Part shown: positions 56,290 through 64,000 of the stretch, in pieces
Numbering within the stretch: the stretch's first letter is position 1
How the letters are laid out: every line of letters begins with the position of its first letter
Source: Sipunculus nudus
Lineage: Eukaryota > Annelida > Sipuncula > Golfingiida > Sipunculidae
DNA: 64,000 nucleotides
Direction: 5' to 3'
NCBI GenBank assembly: GCA_026874595.1
Contig: CM049316.1
Span: 1,180,001 to 1,244,000, forward strand
Program-made: the position numbers and the translations under genes
The notes under the pieces: generated by a model
The model's input: only the letters and a program-made list of their open reading frames with translations
Told to the model about the DNA's origin: nothing
The model's database searches: none

Positions 56290-56560
56290 TCTGAAGCTAA
56301 TTAGAGTCCATCTATTGTTTAATAGAGATTAGGAAGGATTTCATTAAATCTGCAACCACATAAGATTCATACTCTCTGCAATAAGCTTTGAAAGATTTCT
56401 GTAAACTGGGATCATCTGCATACCCGGACAATCTTCCCATATCACAGTCCATAACATCTTCAAGTGCACTGGCATATGCAGATATAGATAGGGCCCTAGG
56501 CATCTCCCTTGAGGTACTCCAAATGGATAAACGAAAGACCATCAATATAGCTTAGTTGAC
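56290..56560 (-). pseudogene. Non-LTR retrotransposon reverse transcriptase fragment
   Basis: On the minus strand one frame reads GVPQGRCLGP, the reverse transcriptase motif B of LINE elements. A second frame then reads GYADDPSLQKSFKA, with the YADD catalytic motif C and the QxSF context of CR1/Jockey-type enzymes. The two motifs are in order and at a fitting spacing but in different frames, so at least one indel separates them. Only ~270 bp survives and no endonuclease domain was found. It is a dead fragment, and the clade cannot be fixed from it. Confidence 0.65.
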
Positions 56561-56577
56561 TTACAGTCAGGTGGGTT

Positions 56578-56973
56578 AAAAATACTCTCTAGCTTCAACA
56601 ATTAACATATGAAGTGAGTAAATATCTTCCCCCCTGTTAAGACCATGCTTATGTCCCAGCCTATAAGTTACACAAATTACCCACCTTGACCTAACTCTGT
56701 GCACATACACAGAAAACATATGAATTACCATGCCAACTATGAAGGATATAAAAGAAACGGTTTTGATATAAGGCAAACAATAGTTTTTTGCTTAATTTCC
56801 CAAAGGAATGAGGTCATACTGACCTAGTTTAAGGTATGGTAATAGTCTTTCCTCCTGATTGATGTATGAAAATTTCTATAACAGTTATGGTTTTGTGCCC
56901 TTTTCATGGACAGACACTGGAAGGGTGGCAACAAAGGGCCATAGCCTATGATGACTTACAGTCAGCTAAGTTA
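56578..56973 (+). mobile_element. Decayed 3' half of a family 1 host-type element
   Basis: Matches the second half of the larger family 1 element at 6,567-9,387: CTCTAGCTTCAACAATT, a degenerate stretch about the two-step response region, and an end of GATGACTTACAGTCAGCTAA. Another decayed end of the same kind precedes it at ~56,555-56,577. Its terminal CTAA is at 56,966-56,969, about 15 bp from the donor of exon 56,985-57,057. Confidence 0.6.
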
Positions 56974-56984
56974 GAAATCCTTAC

Positions 56985-57057
56985 CGTTTTTCGACCATTT
57001 GATTGACATGGAGTCAAGATCCAGGTAGCAGCCAATGGTATCGCCCATGCCAAAGGA
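56985..57057 (-). CDS. DDX1: DDX1 exon: SPRY, second block
   Basis: 73 bp, phase 0 in and phase 1 out. It encodes [20 protein letters not shown] followed by WSKN and the first base of a glycine codon, matching the DTIGCYLD block of SPRY domains. The acceptor is tttccag and the donor gtaagg. Its first 12 nt (codons for S, F, G, M) belong to the repeating unit of the array in the upstream intron. On the downstream side a transposable-element end lies only ~15 bp from the donor. Confidence 0.95.
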
Positions 57058-57111
57058 CTGGAAATAATAAAAACACAGTAACAATCAGGTCCACAGGACT
57101 GAAAGTAATAA
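57058..57111. repeat. 41-bp array, first block, contiguous with the DDX1 acceptor
   Basis: The first unit starts inside the exon: CATGCCAAAGGA (57,046-57,057) plus CTGGAAATAATAAAAACACA of the intron aligns with the array unit CATGTCCACAGGA plus CTGAAAATAATAAAAACACA. I count about 36 of 41 positions matching. The monomer therefore spans the 3' splice site, with 12 nt of exon and about 29 nt of intron. Confidence 0.85.
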
Positions 57112-59580
57112 CAAGGCCTACAGGCCTAATGCGAACCTGTGCATTGGGAAATACACCAGGTATAATGCTTCAATGCTGGACCATTACTTTTCATGTATAT
57201 GAACAATGCAAGTACTAAACATTTTGAATAAGAAACAATTACACAAATATCACTGCTGAAATTCTGGCATGGGTGCAAACAACACAAAAACGATTGTAGC
57301 TGGCACCACTAGTCTTGTATACAATGAAGCTATCAAAGATAGACACATATGCCCAATTTTCAGATTGATATTCAAACGCCTCCTGAGAAATAAGCAGGGA
57401 CATACACTGTGCAAAAATTATTGTAGGTGGCACCACCAGTCTTGTATATGACAAAGCTATTCGATATGTATAAATATGCCCAATTTCAGGCTGATATATC
57501 AAATTCCTCTGTAGAAATAAGCAGGCACATACACTGTGCAAAAGTCAATGTAAGTGGCACCACCGGTCTTGTAAATGAGAATACCATCAAAGACGCATAG
57601 ACATGTCAAAATATCAGTCCAATACATCAAACTTCCCCAGAGTTGGATGCACTGGGCTGACAAGGCTTAGGTGAGTCAGGCAGTTGCCCCCCAGTGACCT
57701 GTGACAAATTGCTGCCTCAAGCTACTGCACTAAGTGAACTCTTGACCTGCACCTGGCTAGACTGAGTGAACTTTTGACATGTACCTGGCTGCACTGAGTG
57801 AACTCTTGACCTGTTGCATAATCTGACACAGTTGGCAGTCTGCCAAAGCTATAAATAGATTCAGGCTGAACTTTGGGTGCCAAATATGATGCAGTGAGCA
57901 GTCTGCCAAAGCTATAAATAGAATGCAGCTACTGCACTGAGTGAACTCTTGACCTATACCTGGCTGCACTTCTTCCAATCCAGGCACTGTGCCAACACTA
58001 TTTATAGAGCTGACATCATCTTGGCTAATGGCCAACATCAAGGCACTGGCAATCTGCCAATGGTAAACCAAGTGCTGCCATCTGAACACAAAAGTGGTTC
58101 CTACTTGAAATGACTTTGAAATTAATTTTCCCAATACAAAATGCTTTTCAGCTGACTTTTTATAAAAAAGAAATCAGGAACATATGTAAAATTATTACGG
58201 ATGCATACTGAATGCAAAATTAAAATACAGATATATCTCATTGATGGCAAATTCTTGAATCAAGTTGAGTAGGGATACCAATAATTTATAATCCACGTAC
58301 AGTTGTCTTTATATAGCCACAGAGAACTGAACATCCATGATTGTAACATTGCCTGGTATGATGAATAACTAAAATCCTAAATCTAAATTTTTTTAAAAGC
58401 TTTTAAAAAATCTTTCTTGTCAATATTAACCAAAGATAACCTGAAATCTGAATGTCTAGTGGCATGATGTAGTAGATGCTGATAAACTTGTGCCAGGCTA
58501 GATGTAACAGCATCACACAGCTAACATATATGGTAAAATGACTTAATTCAATCTCCATAATTCAGCCAAAAAGCAATCATGTGGAACCATTAATGACAAT
58601 TATTAAAAGAATTATTGTAGGAATTATTCTTGTAAAATATTTAACAAACTGGCTTCAGTGGCATCAGTCGAAAAACGTTCTGCAGGTTTATAACTCATAT
58701 AGGACGATACAGCAAACTGGCTAAGTTCAGCTTCCCGTAACTCAACCAAAAAGCACTGAACAAAAATCATTTGAACAAACTTGAATTATCAACATCTGAG
58801 GATAATTAATGTGTGAGATTTAAGAATTTGGCCCAGTGGTTTTTGAGAAGAAGATCTTTGTAGCCACTGAGCTAAAATGGGCTGTTATGGCATATGACTA
58901 TTTCAACTTCCCGTAACTTAGCCAAAAGTCACTGAAAAGAGACCATTTGATTAAACTTCAGATAGCACTACCCTAGGATCATTTCTGTGCGATATTGAAT
59001 ATTTTGGCCATATGGTTTTAGAGAAGAAGTTTTTTGTAGCCCTCAGTGTGATACAGGCACTGATGACCCCCGTACAAAGAGGCCGATGCAGGTGGCACCA
59101 CCAATACCTCAATTTCAAATATGACCTATGTGACCAACATTGGCATAAAATTTGGTGAAGATAGCTACAGCTGTTTCTGAGATTTAAATTTTAATATGCT
59201 TTTTTGCACAGTTAACAAAGTTCAACCTCCTGTATCTTGGCCAAAAATCTCCGAACTGAAACCATTCGAACAAACTTGAGAAAGATTGTTCCAGGGATCA
59301 TTTCTGTGAAATATTGGACAATTTGGATGGACAGTTTCGGAGAAGAAGATTTTTAAAGCTTTTTTAGCTTTTTCCCTAAAAATCTAAGAAAATGCAGTTA
59401 GAAAAAAAATAAACAAAATCCGATAAAGTTTTTTTGGTGACTGATTGTTTGCAAAAAATTTGGTAATGCTAGCTCCTGCCGTTTTTGAGATAGCTATGGT
59501 TAACGTACAGACGACGCACGACAGACGACGGACGACGCCGCACCATTGCATAAGCTCACAGGTTCGCTAAAAACATAGTC
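57112..59580 (+). mobile_element. Helitron-like family 2 element, near full length
   Basis: Starts CAAGGCCTACAGGCCTAATG and continues GCGAACCTGTGC; ends GCTCACAGGTTCGCTAA. The arms GCGAACCTGTG and CACAGGTTCGC form an 11-bp subterminal inverted repeat. The core has repeated blocks with GGTGGCACCACC, CTATAAATAG motifs and a GACGACGGACGACG tract just before the end. It is flanked on both sides by the 41-bp array, which fixes its boundaries. It is ~2.5 kb with no coding capacity, so it would depend on proteins supplied by another element. Confidence 0.8.
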
Positions 59581-59655
59581 ATAAATCAAGTCCACAGGAC
59601 TAAAAATAATGAAAAACACAGTCACAATCATGTTCACAGGACTAAACATAATAAC
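59581..59655. repeat. 41-bp splice-site-derived array, second block
   Basis: About two copies of the 41-bp unit left between two family 2 insertions. Confidence 0.85.
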
Positions 59656-61049
59656 CAGGCCTTCAGGCCAAATGCCAACCTGTGCAAAGTTTGGGAGTAT
59701 GAATGGAGGTTTATTTTTAAAATTTAATATTGATCCTCTTATGTCCTGCATATCTTCTCAAGTCATTATCATTTCAGCAAAATGGACATTTTTTGACCTG
59801 CAAGTTTCAGACTAGGACATTTTAAAACTAGGATGCATCAATCAGGGTTTTTGCGGATATATTCTTTTTGCCAGGGTGGATTATTGGGACAGATGAACGG
59901 ACAATTTGGCAGCATGGTTTTGGAGAAGAACAATTTTTAATGTTTTTTAGCTTCTTCCTTATAAAATCTAAGAAAATGCAGTAAGCCAAGAAATAAGCAT
60001 AATCTGATAGAATTTTTTTAGATGACAATTTTTTTGCAAAAAATTTGGTGATGCTAGCTCCTGCCCTTTTTGAGATAGCTATGATGCACAATGGACCACT
60101 GAAGACGGACGACGCCACGCCATTGCATAAGCTCACAGATTTGCACAAAATGCAAACCAAGTTTTTTCAAACAGTTAAAAGATATAGTTCCAATAGTTCT
60201 AATCTGGGCATTCTGCGTCTAGACACATCATCTAAACGATGTGTCTAGACGCTGTGTCTAGACATCTAGACACATTGTCTGGACACCAGACAGGGCCAGT
60301 TCAGTTGCCATGGTGATGTCTGGACCCCACCTGGTTGTACTGAGTGACCTCTTGACCTGGCTGCTGAAACTCAGCATGTTGTCAAATCTGTTTTCAAACA
60401 CAGAAAGCCTTTTTCAATTGGCTACACTGCTATTTTAAAGCTGCATTTACCCAATTTATTCTTAGAAAACTGGCAGAAACCCTACCACAGAATAATTCTT
60501 GTAAAGTTTAAACCAATCAGCTTAACAGTTTCATCATAAAACAGTGTATAAGCTAGAAGAGTCTAAAATTACATTTTCGCTTGTTAAAAAACAGATCAAT
60601 GTAAGTGGCGCCACCAATACCTCAATTTTGGATATGACATATGTGACAAACATTGGCATAAAATTTGGTGATGATAGCTCTAGCCATTTCTGAGACTGAA
60701 ATTTAAGTGTGCTTTTTTGGACAGATGACTAAGTTTAACCTCCTGTAACTTGGCCAAAAATCTGTGAACTGGAACCATTCCAACAAACATGAGAGAAATT
60801 GTTCCAGGGATCATTTCTTTGAAATATGGGACAATTTGGCTGGACATTTTCGGAGAAGAAGATTTTAAAAGCTTTTTTAGCTTTTTCCCTATAAAATCTA
60901 AGAAAATACAGTTAGAAAAAAATTAACTGATTATTTGCAAAATATATGGTGATGCTAGCTCATGCCATTTTAGAGTTAGCTATGGTTAACGTACAGATGA
61001 CGGACGACAGATGCCACTGCACCATCGCATATGCACACAGGTTCTCTAG
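59656..61049 (+). mobile_element. Helitron-like family 2 element
   Basis: Begins with a diverged CCAGGCCTTCAGGCC and CCAACCTGTGC, and ends CACACAGGTTCTCTAG, a decayed form of the family 2 end (CACAGGTTCGCTAA). An internal GACGGACGACG tract with GCTCACAGATTTGC at ~60,105-60,150 looks like an older 3' end, so this is probably a composite. It carries one GTGGCGCCACC palindrome near 60,607. No coding capacity was seen. Confidence 0.7.
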
Positions 61050-61287
61050 AAACAGAGTCACATTAATGTCCACAGGACTGAAAAATAATAAAATAACAGT
61101 CACAATAATGTCCACAGGACTAAAAATAATATAAACCCAGTCACAATCATGTCCACAGGACTAAAAATAATAAAAACACAGTCACAATCATGTCCACAGA
61201 ACTAAAAATTATATAAACCCAGTCACAATCATGTCCACAGTACTGATAATAAAAACACAGTCACAATCATGTCCACAGTACTGATAA
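61050..61287. repeat. 41-bp splice-site-derived array, third block
   Basis: Five to six copies of the 41-bp unit (cacagtcacaatcatgtcca, then caggactaaaaataat with small variants). Helitron-like elements flank it on both sides. Confidence 0.9.
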
Positions 61288-62887
61288 CAAGTGACCCATA
61301 GGTCATGACGCTCAGCTGAATGGGAAGAGATTCGCAAAAAGGAAATTTTATCATCTGAATGGTAGTATATACCCATTCAACTGAAGCATCAAACAGATTA
61401 ACCAACAGGCTGAGATTGTGTCTGTATTAATATATCTAAAAAATAGAGAAAAAAAAAAAAAAAATACAGGTGGCTCCACCAGTCTGCAGAAACTAATAAA
61501 AACACTTAATGGTCAATATCCATGCAAAGAAGCATGGTGGTCTCTGGATTAGTTGTTCAGATACTTCAGCATTTGTATCAAACTGTCCATTATTCTGAGG
61601 GATACTTCGGAGTCCTATAGCTTGAAGGATATGGGAAACAGAGACCTAATTTCAGGTTTCCACAGAAACTTTTCATGGGCCTCCTTGCATGACAAGAATG
61701 AAGATTCTAGGTCCAGCTGTTATAATTTGTACCCTGTTGACAGATAACCTATTCTTTAAAGGTCTCAAAAATAGAGAAAAAAATTCGTAGTTTGTATGAA
61801 ATTTTCCATCATTAGGGGGGGAGGGGGGGGGGGGCAAAAAGGATATGGGAAACAGAGACCTTATTTCAGGTTTCCATGGAGACTTATAATAGGTCTCTCA
61901 ATGTGTCAAGAATGAAGATTCTAGGTCCAGTCTATACGATTTGTGAAAACAATTCGTAAAAAATTGAAAAATTCAGGTGGCGCCACCAGTCTGCAGAAAC
62001 TGAGGGAACACCTCTTGATCAATATGTATGTAAAAATTCATGACCATCAGTGTTTTAGTTAATGAGATACTGAAGTTTTTGTATGAAATTTTCCATCATT
62101 CAGGGGGGGGGGGGGGGGGGGCAAAAAGGATATGGGAAACAGAGACCTTATTTCAGGTTTCCATGGAGACTTTTTATAGTTCTCTCACTGTGTAAAGAAT
62201 GAAGATTCTAGGTCCAGCCTATACGATTTGTGAAAACAATTTCAGAATGAAGATTCTAGGTCCAGTCTATACGATTTGTGCCCTGTTAACAGATGTTCCC
62301 ATTCTTAAAGGTCTAAAATATAGAGAAAACTATTCGTAAAAAATCGAAAAAATATAGGTGGCGCCACCAGTCTGCAGAAACTGTTGAAACATCTCATGAT
62401 CAATATGTATGCCAAAAATCATGACCATCAGTGATGTAGTTAATGAGAAATTTTTGTATGAAATTTTTGACTATTCTCGGGGGCCCCATAGCTCATAGGA
62501 TATGGGTAACAGAGACCTAATTTCAGGTTTCCATGGAGACTTTTCATGGGTCTCCCTGTGTGTCAAGAATGAAGATTCTAGGTCCAGTTTATACGATTTG
62601 TGCCCTGTTAACAGATGTTCACATTCTTAAAGGTCTAAAATATAGAGAAAACTAGAAATGAAGTTTTTGTATGAAATTTTTTTGCTATTCTGGGGGGGGG
62701 GGTATTTTGGGGCCCCATAGCTCAAAGGATATGGGTAACAGAGACCTAATTTCTGGTTTCCAAGGAGATTTTTTATGGACCTCTCAGAATGTCAAGTTAC
62801 AAGATTCTAGGTCCAGCGGTTATGATTTGTGCCTAGTTAACGGACAGACGGACAGACGGACAAAGAGTGATCGCTATAGCTCAGCAT
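61288..62887 (+). mobile_element. Helitron-like family 1 element inserted in the 41-bp array
   Basis: Starts CAAGTGACC, then the near-palindromic block and GCTCAGCTGA shared by family 1. The body is several diverged ~300-340 bp units containing GGTGGCGCCACCAGTCTGCAG-type sequence and long G runs (61,815-61,834 and 62,103-62,121). The 3' end is cut short: CGCTATAGCTCAGCATGA runs straight into the array, so the second arm of the terminal hairpin and the CTAA are missing. Array copies on both sides place it as an insertion into the satellite. Confidence 0.8.
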
Positions 62888-63230
62888 GATAATAATAACA
62901 CAGTCACAATCATGTCCACAGGACTGAAAATAATAATAACACAGTCACAATCATGTCCACAGTACTGATAATAATAACACAGTCACAATCATGTCCATGG
63001 TACTGATAATAATAACACAGTCACAATCATGTCCACAGTACTGATAATAATAACACAGTCACAATCATGTCCACAGTACTGATAATAATAAACATAGTCA
63101 CAATCATGTCCACAGTACTGATAATAATAAACACAGTCACAATCATGTCCACAGTACTGATAATAATAAACACAGTCACAATCATGTCCACAGTACTGAT
63201 AATAATAAACACAGTCACGATCATGTCAAC
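62888..63230. repeat. 41-bp splice-site-derived array, distal block
   Basis: About eight to nine tandem copies of a 39-41 bp unit containing cacagtcacaatcatgtcca followed by cagtactgataataata. It is the outermost block of the array that begins at the acceptor of exon 56,985-57,057. Here the unit has GTACTG where inner units have GGACTG. Copies are nearly identical, and open frames here only reflect the repeat. Confidence 0.9.
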
Positions 63231-63651
63231 CTGTGCCATGAAACTATTATATACTTTCACTGACACATTATTGCTTTTAACTCAAATGTATTTTTTTCAA
63301 ATCAATTATTACTCCAAGTATTCAATATGTTAATTTCAAAATATTTTTAAAAATCTTTATTGGAGGACTAGAATCTTTCTGTACCAAATAAAGCTAATCC
63401 CTGCAGCAGCTCAATATTATGCATACTTTTACATTGCTCAAGGAAAAACAAGGTCTTTATTATACATAAAACAATTATAGCAAAATGTATGATCTTAACC
63501 AAGTAAATAACTAACATGTGTCTATCTTAGTTTCTCTTTTATATAACATTTAAACTTGATAATCTGTCAAGACTACCATTAATTTGTTAAGCACAACAAG
63601 GACGTGTTCAGCAGGATTTTGATAAAATGTCATATTTTCCTGTATTCTCAC
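63231..63651. other. Intron, no recognised feature
   Basis: AT-rich intron sequence between the SPRY exon and the 41-bp array. Nothing in it was recognised. Confidence 0.6.
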
Positions 63652-63812
63652 CTCTCCATAAGAGTCAAACTGCTTTGCATTAGATTTTTTGCCAGTGCCA
63701 CCAAACCCAAAGCCTTCTTTGTCTGTACCCAGATCTAGCCGTGCTTTCAGCGTTGACCATCCAACACGGCATAGACCCTCATCTGTCACAGTCGCTTCAT
63801 AGAAGTATTTAC
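63652..63812 (-). CDS. DDX1: DDX1 exon: SPRY domain core
   Basis: 161 bp. The first two bases complete a codon from an upstream exon outside the window, then 53 codons follow and the exon ends in phase 0. It encodes the SPRY core with [27 protein letters not shown] and KQFDSYGE, the most conserved block of the DDX1 SPRY insert. The acceptor (ccacag) and donor (gtgaga) are clear. An apparent ORF runs on both sides of it, but those flanks are intron. This is the first exon seen from the 5' side of the gene. Confidence 0.95.
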
Positions 63813-64000
63813 CTGTGGTGTACAATGAAACAAAGTTAACCCTCAGTACTGCAAGCTCCACCTTCCTCATGTGCCTTTTATAAAAAGTATTGTTTTGTTT
63901 TGCAATCATTTTAAAAATCTTAAATTATGATAAAATTTCCACTGAAAAGTGAAAACACTTTCTGGCATAATCAAAAATTATTTTGAACATAACAGAGAGA

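Larger units (their letters stand above)
14070..63812 (-). other. DDX1: DDX1 gene, partial: ten internal exons and nine complete introns
   Basis: DDX1 is an ATP-dependent DEAD-box RNA helicase with a SPRY domain inserted between motifs I and Ia. It is known for roles in RNA processing, including the tRNA ligase complex. Ten minus-strand exons read in order as SPRY domain, PSRELADQ (motif Ia), TPGR (Ib), DEAD (II) and SAT (III), following the animal DDX1 order. Recalled against human DDX1 they cover roughly residues 131 to 410. All introns are GT-AG and exon phases join without a break. Intron lengths from 5' to 3' are about 6.6, 9.4, 1.6, 26.2, 0.85, 0.31, 0.34, 2.3 and 1.2 kb. Motif I and the start lie off the right edge; motifs IV to VI and the stop lie off the left edge. 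No further DDX1 exon was found in 1-14,069, so that stretch is probably intron too. Confidence 0.95.

Noticed and set aside
63813-63909. Upstream extension of the SPRY ORF (start at 63,909)
   Set aside because: The ccacag acceptor at 63,813-63,814 and the match to DDX1 begin at GKYFYE; the extension is intron.

Overview
This is a 64 kb piece of an AT-rich animal genome, probably a mollusc and most likely a bivalve. The taxon is inferred from the repeat content and is not proven. Almost the whole window lies inside one gene on the minus strand, the DEAD-box RNA helicase DDX1. Ten small exons (866 bp in all, about 289 codons) can be placed between 63,812 and 14,070. All have GT-AG boundaries, and the phases chain without a gap from the SPRY domain through motif Ia (PSRELADQ), Ib (TPGR), II (DEAD) and III (SAT). 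The 5' exons (Walker A, motif I) lie beyond the right edge, and the 3' exons (motifs IV to VI, C-terminus) lie beyond the left edge.

The remaining ~98.6 percent is intron, mostly repeats. Left to right: 1-5,722 is a decayed plus-strand Ty3/gypsy element with integrase upstream of reverse transcriptase (Gmr1-like order) and one 3' LTR. 5,723-14,069 holds nested Helitron-like elements and several minisatellites, including a ~2.9 kb, 29-bp satellite. 14.1-19.5 kb carries seven exons, three further satellites (41, 16 and 86 bp) and a duplicated DIRS-like reverse transcriptase remnant. 19.5-45.8 kb is one 26.2 kb intron made of a ~5.9 kb satellite broken by three large nested blocks of non-autonomous elements. 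45.8-63.8 kb has four exons, a second interrupted satellite, several elements of a second family, a MITE and a LINE remnant.

The most unusual feature is two intronic satellites that each begin at the 3' splice site of a DDX1 exon and have a monomer spanning that splice site. In the first, the 69-bp monomer equals the last 23 nt of the intron plus the first 46 nt of exon 19,419-19,541, amplified to roughly 80 copies. In the second, a ~41-bp monomer equals about 29 nt of intron plus the first 12 nt of exon 56,985-57,057. The intron upstream of each exon is thus filled with copies of its own acceptor region, and transposable elements later landed in both arrays. The other main theme is a set of at least four non-autonomous element families with a common plan: fixed 5' start, subterminal inverted repeat, tandem core, a GACGGACGG-type tract and a CTAA-like end. 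Copies of the same host repeat with and without insertions define their boundaries.
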